NCBI RefSeq assembly: GCF_018069895.1
Contig: NZ_JAGQDH010000008.1
Location: 83,594 to 147,593, forward strand
Reading direction: 5' to 3'
Length of the DNA: 64,000 bases
Origin: Roseovarius autotrophicus
GTDB taxonomy: Bacteria > Pseudomonadota > Alphaproteobacteria > Rhodobacterales > Rhodobacteraceae
Shown piece after piece: positions 17,788 to 24,731 of the stretch (its first letter is position 1; the number at the start of each line of letters is the position of its first letter). Under the pieces are notes generated by a model, which did no database searches, had not been told where the DNA came from, and saw only the letters and a list, made by a program, of their open reading frames with translations. A program made the translations under genes and the position numbers.

Positions 17788-19124
17788 CACCGCCCACGAC
17801 CCCCCGTATCCTGATCGTCGAGGATGACAAGGCCATGCGCCTGTCGCTGATCGACCTGCTGGAGGTATCGGGATGGCAGGTCGAGGCGCTGCCGCGCGCC
17901 GAGCGGCTGGCCGGGCGGCTGGCAGAGTTTCAGCCCGATGTGATCCTTTCGGATGTACGGATGCCGGGCATGTCGGGGCTGGACCTGCTCGACAGTCTCG
18001 ACCGGGATCTGTCGCCGCCGCTGGTGCTGATTTCGGCGCATGGTGATATCGCCATGGCGGTGGATGCGATGCAGCGCGGCGCCTACAGTTTCGTCGAGAA
18101 GCCCTACGAGCCGCGCCGCCTGCTCAACATCCTGCGCCATGCCGCCGATCAGCACGCGATGCGGCGCACGACCGAGCGGCTGAAATCGCGGCTGTTGCAG
18201 CTTTCGGGGCTGGATCGGGTGCTCGCTGGGCGGACGCTCGAGTCAGCCGCCCTGCGCGAGGAGGTGCTGAACCTGGCGCAAAGCGGCGCGGCGGTGATGT
18301 TGCAGGGCGAAACCGGCACTGGCAAGGAACTGGTGGCGCGCGCCCTGCACGATCTGGGGGCTCAGCCCGAGGGGCCGTTTCTCGCGCTCAATTGCGCCGT
18401 GCTCGCGGTCGAGGGTTTCGAGGCCGGGATGTTCGGCATGGCGGGCGGGGCCAGGGGACGGTTGCAGGGCGCGGATGGCGGCACGCTCTTTCTTGATGAA
18501 TTCTGTTCCTGCCCGATCCCGGTGCAGGCCAAGCTGTTGCGGGTGATCGAGGACAAGCAGGTGCTGCCACTCGGCGCCGAGGCGCCGGTGCCGCTGCGCT
18601 TTCGGGTAATATCCGCCACCAACGAAGACCCCGCGCAGGCGGTGCGCGAGGGGCGGCTGCGCGCTGATCTGCTCTACCGGCTCAATACCACGGTGATCGC
18701 GCTGCCCACGCTGCGGCAGCGACGCGATGACGTGATGCTTCTGGCGGCGCGGTTTCTGGATGAGTTCGCCCGCGTCTACGAGACCCGCGCGCCGGATCTC
18801 ATGCCCGAGGACAGCGCCGCGCTTCTGGCGCATGACTGGCCCGGCAATGTGCGCGAATTGCGCAGCGTCTGCGAACGTCGGGTGCTCATGGCGCGGCGCG
18901 GGGGCGGCTCGATGGTGCAGGCGCTGCGCCGCGACGCGCTGGCCGATGACGTGCCCGACACGCTGCGCGCCGCCGTGGCGACCTTCGAGCGCGAGCTGAT
19001 CGCCAAGGCAATCACCGCGCATGAGGGCCGGATGGAGGCGGTGGCCGAGGCGCTGGGCATAGGGCGCCGCACGCTCAACGAGAAGATCGTCAAGCTGGGG
19101 CTGGACAAGGAGGCTCTGCTGTAG
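17784..19124 (+). CDS. dctD: DctD-type NtrC-family response regulator lacking the GAFTGA motif
   Basis: The 446-aa protein has a receiver domain (phospho-acceptor Asp57, Lys106), an AAA+ domain and a Fis-type helix-turn-helix (AVAEALGIGRRTLNEKIV near the C-terminus). Walker A (GETGTGKE, 175-182), Walker B (GGTLFLDE, 232-239) and the arginine-finger region (REGRLRADLLYRL) are present. The loop after FG (residues 217-229) is about 8 residues shorter than in NtrC and has no GAFTGA, the element that contacts sigma-54. Some activators of this type, such as Rhodobacter capsulatus NtrC, work with sigma-70 polymerase, so that is a reasonable inference here. It is coupled to dctB by an ATGA overlap. 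Confidence 0.88.
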   Translation: MTPPTTPRILIVEDDKAMRLSLIDLLEVSGWQVEALPRAERLAGRLAEFQPDVILSDVRMPGMSGLDLLDSLDRDLSPPLVLISAHGDIAMAVDAMQRGAYSFVEKPYEPRRLLNILRHAADQHAMRRTTERLKSRLLQLSGLDRVLAGRTLESAALREEVLNLAQSGAAVMLQGETGTGKELVARALHDLGAQPEGPFLALNCAVLAVEGFEAGMFGMAGGARGRLQGADGGTLFLDEFCSCPIPVQAKLLRVIEDKQVLPLGAEAPVPLRFRVISATNEDPAQAVREGRLRADLLYRLNTTVIALPTLRQRRDDVMLLAARFLDEFARVYETRAPDLMPEDSAALLAHDWPGNVRELRSVCERRVLMARRGGGSMVQALRRDALADDVPDTLRAAVATFERELIAKAITAHEGRMEAVAEALGIGRRTLNEKIVKLGLDKEALL

Positions 19125-19130
19125 TCACCT

Positions 19131-19144
19131 TGCGGATATCCGCA
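19131..19144. promoter_or_regulatory. Perfect 14-bp palindrome upstream of the TRAP operon
   Basis: TGCGGATATCCGCA is a perfect inverted repeat located 6 bp after the dctD stop and about 103 bp before the dctP start. The size and symmetry fit a dimeric Fis-type helix-turn-helix protein, making it a candidate DctD operator. No clear sigma-54 (GG-N10-GC type) promoter is visible between it and dctP. It is too short, and lacks a T tract, to be a convincing terminator. Confidence 0.45.
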
Positions 19145-19246
19145 GGGCGGCTGCCGGGGGGGCGTGCGGTTTTCTTCCTAGTCAGGATGGCCGACATGCC
19201 CCAAGATAGCGCCCACAAGAATGGATGACATCTGGGAGGATACACC

Positions 19247-20266
19247 ATGAAGAAATATCTCGGCTATACCGCCGTCGCGGCGATCAGTCTGGCCTTTGCC
19301 GGCGAAGCGATGGCCACCGAATGGAATGTCTCGGTCTGGGGCAAGCGGCGGGCCTTTACCGAACATGTGGAAAAGCTGGCCGAGTTGGTGAGCGAAAAGA
19401 CGAATGGCGAGTTCACCCTCAACCTGAGCTACGGGGGCCTCTCGAACGAGCGCGAGAACCTTGACGGCATTTCCATCGGCGCTTTCGAGATGGCGCAATT
19501 CTGCGCGGGCTATCACCCCGACAAGAACCCCTCGCTGACCGTGCTGGAACTGCCCTTCCTCGGGGTCGAGACGCTGGAGCAGGAGCGCGCGCTTTCCGAG
19601 GCGCTCTATGCGCATCCGGCGGTCAAGGCCGATCTCGGGCGCTGGAACGCGCTGGCGATCATGCCCTCGCCCATGCCGCAATACAATTTTGTCGGCACCG
19701 GCGACGCGCCGCGCACGCTCGACGATTACAAGGGCCTGACCGTGCGCGCGCTTGGCGGCATCGGCAAGGCGATGGAGGCCGTGGGCGCTGTGCCCACCTC
19801 GATGTCGGCGACCGAGGTGCGCCAGGCGATGGATAGCGGCGTGGTCAAGGCGGTCAGTTTCGCACCCCACGCGCACATGTCCTTTGCCACCATCGAAACC
19901 GCGAAATGGTGGACCTCGAACCTCAACCCCGGCACGGTGAACTGCCCGGTGGTGGTCAATACCGACGCACTTGACGCGCTCTCGGACGCGCATCGCGAGG
20001 CGCTGCTTGGCTCGGTCGGCGAGGCGCTCGATCACTATATCGACTACTATCAGAACCAGACCATGGCGGCCTGGGGCCCGGCGCTCTCGGAGCGGGGGAT
20101 CGAGGTGATCGCCTATGATCAGGCGACGCTCGACAGCTTTTCCGGCACGGTGGCCGGACCTGCGGCCGAGGCCTGGATCAAGGACAATGCCGCGCGCGGC
20201 CTGCCGTCGCAGGATATCTATGATTTCGTGACCACGACGCTTGCGGATCTCAAGGCAGGCTCCTGA
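19247..20266 (+). CDS. dctP: TRAP transporter substrate-binding protein DctP
   Basis: The 339-aa protein begins with a signal peptide (MKKYLGYTAVAAISLAFAGEAMA) and continues with the DctP fold: an early block around LAELVSEKTNGEF, and the arginine-containing GLTVRALGGIGKAMEAVGAVP that normally binds a carboxylate. It would deliver an organic acid from the periplasm to the DctQM permease. The exact substrate cannot be told from sequence; the linked DctB sensor suggests a dicarboxylate-like acid. GGGAGG precedes the ATG. A hairpin separates it from dctQ. Confidence 0.92.
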   Translation: MKKYLGYTAVAAISLAFAGEAMATEWNVSVWGKRRAFTEHVEKLAELVSEKTNGEFTLNLSYGGLSNERENLDGISIGAFEMAQFCAGYHPDKNPSLTVLELPFLGVETLEQERALSEALYAHPAVKADLGRWNALAIMPSPMPQYNFVGTGDAPRTLDDYKGLTVRALGGIGKAMEAVGAVPTSMSATEVRQAMDSGVVKAVSFAPHAHMSFATIETAKWWTSNLNPGTVNCPVVVNTDALDALSDAHREALLGSVGEALDHYIDYYQNQTMAAWGPALSERGIEVIAYDQATLDSFSGTVAGPAAEAWIKDNAARGLPSQDIYDFVTTTLADLKAGS

Positions 20267-20275
20267 GACCGTCCC

Positions 20276-20304
20276 GGCCCGCCGTCACGACGCGGCGGGC
20301 CTTT
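20276..20304 (+). terminator. dctP-dctQ intercistronic hairpin
   Basis: A perfect 9-bp G+C-rich stem (20276-20284 with 20293-20301) with an 8-nt loop is followed by TTT, 10 bp after the dctP stop. Such hairpins between a binding-protein gene and its permease genes commonly stabilise the upstream mRNA or partly terminate, giving more binding protein than permease. That role is inferred from position. Confidence 0.5.
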
Positions 20305-20334
20305 CCCGTTCCCCGGATATGAAGGAGGCAGCGC

Positions 20335-20967
20335 ATGGCCGGTGCCGCGACTGTCTTTGCCGATAACAGCCTGCTCAGCCGCGCCGATCGCGCGCTTTAC
20401 CGTGCTGAACGGTTTCTTGCGCTTCTGAGCGGTATTGCGGTGTTCTCACTCATGGTGCTGGCCGTGGTCTCTGTCGGCGGGCGCAATTTCTTCGGCCAGC
20501 CGCTGCGCGGTTATGTGGACTGGATCGAGCAGATCATGCCGCTCATCGCCTTCATGGGCGTGGCTTATGCGCAGCGTGACGGCGGGCATATCCGCATGGA
20601 TATCGTCGTGGGCATGTTGCGCGGGCGGGTGCTGTGGCTTGTGGAACTGATCACGACCTTGGCGGTGCTGGTTCTGATGGTGCTGATGGTCTGGGGAAGT
20701 TGGGCGCATTTCGACCGGAGTTTCGACTGGAACGCGCCACTCTGGAGCCGTGACAGCAGCATTGATATCGGCCTGCCGATCTGGCCTGCGAAACTGCTGG
20801 CCCCGGTGGCCTTTGCCGTCCTGTCTCTGCGGCTCGCGTTGCAGGCCTGGGGGTTCGGGCGCGCCTTTGTCACCGGGGCAGAGCGGCCCGTGGCTGTGCC
20901 GCTGATCGAGGACGTTGCGACCCAGGCGGCGCGCGAGGCCGCGCATGTCAGCGGGCGCGAAGAATGA
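20335..20967 (+). CDS. dctQ: TRAP transporter small permease DctQ
   Basis: The 210-aa inner-membrane protein has four hydrophobic segments (about residues 28-50, 62-80, 100-122 and 146-168), the DctQ pattern, including the block around RNFFGQPLRGYVDWIEQIMPLIAF. It pairs with DctM to form the sodium-driven permease. A strong AAGGAGG site lies upstream. The C-terminus is hydrophilic and cytoplasmic. dctM follows after 12 bp. Confidence 0.9.
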   Translation: MAGAATVFADNSLLSRADRALYRAERFLALLSGIAVFSLMVLAVVSVGGRNFFGQPLRGYVDWIEQIMPLIAFMGVAYAQRDGGHIRMDIVVGMLRGRVLWLVELITTLAVLVLMVLMVWGSWAHFDRSFDWNAPLWSRDSSIDIGLPIWPAKLLAPVAFAVLSLRLALQAWGFGRAFVTGAERPVAVPLIEDVATQAAREAAHVSGREE

Positions 20968-20979
20968 GGGGGCGGATGC

Positions 20980-22380
20980 ATGGATCCGATTGAAATCGGG
21001 CTGGTCGTAACCGGCCTCATGCTGGTCGTGGTGGTGCTGGGAATGCGCGTGGCCTATGCGGCGGCGCTGGCGGGCATGATCGGCCTCATCTGGATATTCT
21101 GGGCGCGCAAGGGCTATGCGGGCGATCAGTTCCTCTGGGCGCTCACCGTCGCGGTCAAGACGGCCGGGCAGGTGCCCCATTCCAAGGTAAGCTCTCAGGC
21201 GCTCAGCCTCATTCCCACCTTCATTCTGATCGGCTATCTCGCCTATTACGCGGGGCTCACGCGCGCGCTCTTCGAGGCGGCGAAACGCTGGATCGCCTGG
21301 GTGCCGGGGGGGCTTGCGGTCTCGACGATCTTCGCCACGGCGGGCTTTGCGGCGGTGTCGGGGGCAAGCGTGGCGACGGCGGCGGTGTTTGCCCGCATCG
21401 CCATCCCCGAGATGCTTAAGATCGGCTATGACAAGCGGTTCGCGGCGGGCGTGGTCGCGGCAGGCGGCACATTGGCAAGCCTCATTCCACCCTCGGCACT
21501 TCTGGTGATCTACGCGATCATCGTCGAGCAGGACGTGGGGAAACTCCTGCTCGCGGGCTTCATCCCCGGCGTCTTTTCGGCCTTCATCTATGCATTTCTC
21601 ATCATCGGGATGGCGCTCACGATCAAGGGCTTCGGCCCGCCGGTGGGCGGGTTCACCTGGCGCGAGCGGTTCGTGTCGCTGCCGCCCGCCCTGCCCATCG
21701 TGTTCGTCGTCGTGACGATCATCTTCTTCGTCTACAACCCGTTTGGCGGCGATGCCTGGGGCACGCCCACCGAGGGCGGCGCGATCGGCGCCTTCGTCGT
21801 GTTTCTCATGGCGCTCTACCGGGGGATGCGCTGGCCGGAACTCAAGGACGCGCTGCTGGAGACGGCCAAGCTCTCGGTGATGATCTTCACCATCATTTGG
21901 GGGGTGCTGGTCTATGTGCGCTTCCTGGGCTTCGCGGACCTGCCAAGCGCGTTTTCCGACTGGATCACCTCGCTCACGCTCTCGCCCATGCTGATTCTCG
22001 TCTGCATCCTGCTGGCCTATGCGGTTCTGGGGATGTTCATGGACGCGATCGGGATGCTGCTTCTGACGCTTCCGGTGGTCTATCCGGCGGTGATGGCGCT
22101 TAATGGCGGGGTCTATGTCAGCGCGGCGGACAGCACTTTCGGCATGTCCGGCCCGATGTGCGCGATCTGGTTCGGAATCCTGGTGGTCAAGATGGCCGAG
22201 TTCTGCCTGATAACCCCGCCCATCGGTCTCAACTGTTTCGTGGTGGCAGGCGTGCGCCCCGATATCAGCGTTCAGGACGTGTTCCGTGGCGTGATGCCCT
22301 TCTTCGTCGCCGATGCGGTGACCATCGCGCTTCTGGTGGCCTTTCCGATGATCGTGCTCTGGTTGCCGGGGCTGGCGTGA
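20980..22380 (+). CDS. dctM: TRAP transporter large permease DctM
   Basis: The 466-aa protein has about 11-12 membrane segments, the conserved GxxxASLIPPS loop (GGTLASLIPPSALLVIYAI near residue 165) and a matching C-terminal repeat (LITPPIGLNCFVV near residue 408). These two loops form the substrate and sodium path in DctM proteins. It completes a dctPQM operon under the adjacent DctBD pair. An insert of about 30 residues (QFLWALTVAVKTAGQVPHSK) near the N-terminus is typical of the longer DctM subgroup. Confidence 0.93.
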   Translation: MDPIEIGLVVTGLMLVVVVLGMRVAYAAALAGMIGLIWIFWARKGYAGDQFLWALTVAVKTAGQVPHSKVSSQALSLIPTFILIGYLAYYAGLTRALFEAAKRWIAWVPGGLAVSTIFATAGFAAVSGASVATAAVFARIAIPEMLKIGYDKRFAAGVVAAGGTLASLIPPSALLVIYAIIVEQDVGKLLLAGFIPGVFSAFIYAFLIIGMALTIKGFGPPVGGFTWRERFVSLPPALPIVFVVVTIIFFVYNPFGGDAWGTPTEGGAIGAFVVFLMALYRGMRWPELKDALLETAKLSVMIFTIIWGVLVYVRFLGFADLPSAFSDWITSLTLSPMLILVCILLAYAVLGMFMDAIGMLLLTLPVVYPAVMALNGGVYVSAADSTFGMSGPMCAIWFGILVVKMAEFCLITPPIGLNCFVVAGVRPDISVQDVFRGVMPFFVADAVTIALLVAFPMIVLWLPGLA

Positions 22381-22400
22381 GATCGTGAAAACTTGAGGTG

Positions 22401-22415
22401 TTAACGCCCCCTTAA
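22401..22415 (+). promoter_or_regulatory. CtrA-type box upstream of motB
   Basis: TTAA-N7-TTAA occurs exactly (TTAA at 22401-22404 and 22412-22415), the full consensus for the alphaproteobacterial response regulator CtrA, which controls flagellar genes in Caulobacter and many Rhodobacterales. It lies 46 bp before the motB start, in the only gap before the flagellar cluster. Function is inferred from the match and the position. Confidence 0.6.
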
Positions 22416-22431
22416 TGGCCTGCGTGCTAAG

Positions 22432-22452
22432 CCTCTCTCCGGGCGAGAGAGG
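22432..22452 (+). promoter_or_regulatory. Hairpin covering the motB ribosome-binding site
   Basis: CCTCTCTC (22432-22439) is perfectly complementary to GAGAGAGG (22445-22452), with a 5-nt loop. The 3' arm is the purine-rich Shine-Dalgarno stretch for the motB ATG at 22461. In RNA this 8-bp helix would hide the ribosome-binding site, which suggests controlled or reduced translation of motB. Confidence 0.5.
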
Positions 22453-22460
22453 TGGTGAGA

Positions 22461-23297
22461 ATGGATGCGCGCAGCAATGCCGCGCCGGTCATCATCAAAC
22501 GGAAGAAGATCGTCGCTGGCGGCGGGCATCACGGCGGGGCGTGGAAGGTCGCCTATGCCGATTTTGTCACCGCGATGATGGCGTTTTTCCTGCTGATGTG
22601 GCTTCTGGGCGCGACGACCGAGAAACAACGCAAGGGCATTGCCGATTACTTCAACCCGACCGTGCCGGTAAACCGTGTGTCGGGCGGCGGCAGCGGTGCC
22701 TTTGGCGGGGATTCGGTGTTTTCCGAACAGGCTCTTGCGCAAAGCGGCACCGGCGCCTCAGGCCTCCAAGGCACCGAGAGCAGGCAGGCGCGGGGTGATC
22801 TCGGCGTGGCGAATCCGGGGGCCGAAGAAGACGAGGCAACCTTCGCCGAGGTCTCGGAGGCGCTGCGCGCGCGCAGCGGCGAGAGCCTCGCCTCGGAGGA
22901 CATCCTGCGCCATATCGTGACGCGCGTGACCGACGAGGGGCTGATCATCGAGATTTCAGACCTCGACGGCGCGCCGCTCTTTCAGGCCGAGGGGGCCGAG
23001 CCGACACGCCTCTTGCACGAAATCGTGACCCTCGTCGCCTCGGTGGTGGAACTTGCGCGCAATGAGCTGGCGATTGCCGCGCATACCCACGCGCGTCCGG
23101 TGGTTCTCGCCAGAAATCCGGTCTGGGACCTGTCCGCCGCGCGCGCCAACCGGATGCGCGCCCTTCTGGAAGAGGCGGGTCTGCGGCCTGCGCGGATGCG
23201 CCGGGTGACGGGCCATGCGGACCGCAACCCAAGCGTGCCCAACCCAATGGATGCACGCAACAATCGGGTCGGGGTGATCCTGCTGCGGTCGGGCTGA
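22461..23297 (+). CDS. motB: Flagellar motor stator protein MotB
   Basis: MotB anchors the proton-conducting stator to peptidoglycan. The single transmembrane helix follows GGAWKVAYADFVTAMMAFFL (residues about 26-45), including the Asp of YADF that carries protons. A variable linker leads to an OmpA-like C-terminal domain (DLSAARANRMRALLEEAG, then GHADRNP and NNRVGVILL). The GHTD part of the usual motif reads AHTH. I chose the ATG at 22461 over the GTG at 22452 (278 aa). motA is not in the window. The gene leads a flagellar cluster. Confidence 0.9.
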   Translation: MDARSNAAPVIIKRKKIVAGGGHHGGAWKVAYADFVTAMMAFFLLMWLLGATTEKQRKGIADYFNPTVPVNRVSGGGSGAFGGDSVFSEQALAQSGTGASGLQGTESRQARGDLGVANPGAEEDEATFAEVSEALRARSGESLASEDILRHIVTRVTDEGLIIEISDLDGAPLFQAEGAEPTRLLHEIVTLVASVVELARNELAIAAHTHARPVVLARNPVWDLSAARANRMRALLEEAGLRPARMRRVTGHADRNPSVPNPMDARNNRVGVILLRSG

Positions 23298-23324
23298 GAC
23301 GACAGATCGGCGCAAGTTTAGACA

Positions 23325-23339
23325 TTAGCGGCCTGTTAA
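23325..23339 (+). promoter_or_regulatory. CtrA-type box upstream of flgE
   Basis: TTAG (23325-23328), seven bases, then TTAA (23336-23339) differs from the CtrA consensus TTAA-N7-TTAA by one base. It lies 57 bp before the flgE start, and TTATGA at 23350 could be a -10 element. With the exact box before motB, two CtrA-responsive promoters for this cluster are inferred. Confidence 0.5.
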
Positions 23340-23396
23340 GCCAACGCGCTTATGACTGAGAGTCGACGATGTTCGAACCAGTTGAAAGGCGTGTCC

Positions 23397-24698
23397 ATGA
23401 CGATCTCTTCTTCCCTGAACGCAAGTGTCGCGGGGCTCAATGCCAACGCCTCGCGGCTGGCCGCGATTTCCGACAATGTCGCGAACTCCTCGACCTTTGG
23501 CTATCGCCGGGTCGAAACCAGCTTCGAATCGCTCGTGATATCGGGCAATGGCGGCAAGTATGTTGCGGGTGGCGTGCGAGCCGATTCCGAGCGTCTGGTC
23601 GATCAGGGCGGCTCGCTCTCGCCCACGTCGAACCCGACCGACCTCGCGGTGCGCGGACGCGGGTTCATCCCGGTGGCACTGGCCAGCGAGGTTGATGGTG
23701 GCAATGGTTCGCCGCAGATGCTGCTCACCTCAACGGGCTCCTTCCGAACCGATTCAGACGGCAGGCTGGTGACGACCTCCGGTCTTGTGCTCATGGGCTG
23801 GCCGGCCAATCCGGACGGTACGATCCCGCCTTTTCCGCGCGACACCAGTGACGGGCTGGAGCCAGTCCGCCTCAACGTCAACCGCCTGATCGGAGAACCG
23901 ACGACCTCGGTCAATTTCGGGATAAACCTGCCCGCGACCGATACCGAATCGACCGCTTCGGGCGTCCCGCAACAGCTCTCGGTGGAATATTTCGACAATC
24001 TCGGGCGATCCGAAACGATTGGCGTGATCTTCAGCCCGCTGATTCCGGCCTCCGGTTCCTCGAACCAGTGGACGATGACGGTGACCGACTCGGCGCTTGG
24101 CGGTGCCGTCATTGGTGAATACGATCTGACATTCGACGATGCGCGTGGCACCGGCGGCACGCTGCTGAACGTGAACACGCTTAGCGGCGGGCCCTACGAT
24201 CCGGCCACCGGACGCCTCATCGTGCAGGTCGGCGGCGGCCCGATGGAGATCACCATCGGGCGTCCCAACACATCCGAGGGGCTGACCCAGCTGTCCAACA
24301 GTTTCGCGCCGCTCTCGGTCTCGAAGGACGGCTCGCCCGTGGGCAACATGACCACGGTCAATGTGGACGCGAACGGCTTTGTCCACGCGACCTTCGACAC
24401 CGGTGTGACACGGATCATCTTCCAGGTGCCGCTGGTGGATCTGCCGAATCCCAACGGCATGATCTCGCTCGACAGCCAGACCTTCCGGCCCTCGATCGAC
24501 AGCGGCACCTTCTTTCTCTGGGATGCGGGCGACGGGCCGACCGGCGACGTGATTTCCTTTGCACTACAGGAATCGGCGACCGACGTGGCGCGCGAGTTGA
24601 CCGACATGATCCAGACACAGCGCGCCTACTCCTCGAATGCGCGGGTGATCCAGACCGTTAATGAAATGCTTCAGGAAACCACCAATATGGTCCGTTGA
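23397..24698 (+). CDS. flgE: Flagellar hook protein FlgE
   Basis: FlgE subunits build the flexible hook. The N-terminal rod-type motif (SLNASVAGLNANASRLAAISDNVANSST) and the C-terminal helix (ELTDMIQTQRAYSSNARVIQTVNEMLQE) mark the axial-protein family, and the variable middle with the FlgE D2-like region fits the 433-aa length. The open frame extends to 23352, but the ATG at 23397 is directly before the conserved N-terminal helix. It is exported by the flagellar type III system and has no signal peptide. flgK follows after 33 bp. Confidence 0.93.
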   Translation: MTISSSLNASVAGLNANASRLAAISDNVANSSTFGYRRVETSFESLVISGNGGKYVAGGVRADSERLVDQGGSLSPTSNPTDLAVRGRGFIPVALASEVDGGNGSPQMLLTSTGSFRTDSDGRLVTTSGLVLMGWPANPDGTIPPFPRDTSDGLEPVRLNVNRLIGEPTTSVNFGINLPATDTESTASGVPQQLSVEYFDNLGRSETIGVIFSPLIPASGSSNQWTMTVTDSALGGAVIGEYDLTFDDARGTGGTLLNVNTLSGGPYDPATGRLIVQVGGGPMEITIGRPNTSEGLTQLSNSFAPLSVSKDGSPVGNMTTVNVDANGFVHATFDTGVTRIIFQVPLVDLPNPNGMISLDSQTFRPSIDSGTFFLWDAGDGPTGDVISFALQESATDVARELTDMIQTQRAYSSNARVIQTVNEMLQETTNMVR

Positions 24699-24731
24699 TC
24701 GCGGGCCGAACCAGCTTGAAGGAGGCGTGCC

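Noticed and set aside
19125..19246. sigma-54 promoter upstream of dctP, expected from the DctBD pair
   Set aside because: No GG-N10-GC pair resembling TGGCAC-N5-TTGC is present, and the DctD here lacks GAFTGA.
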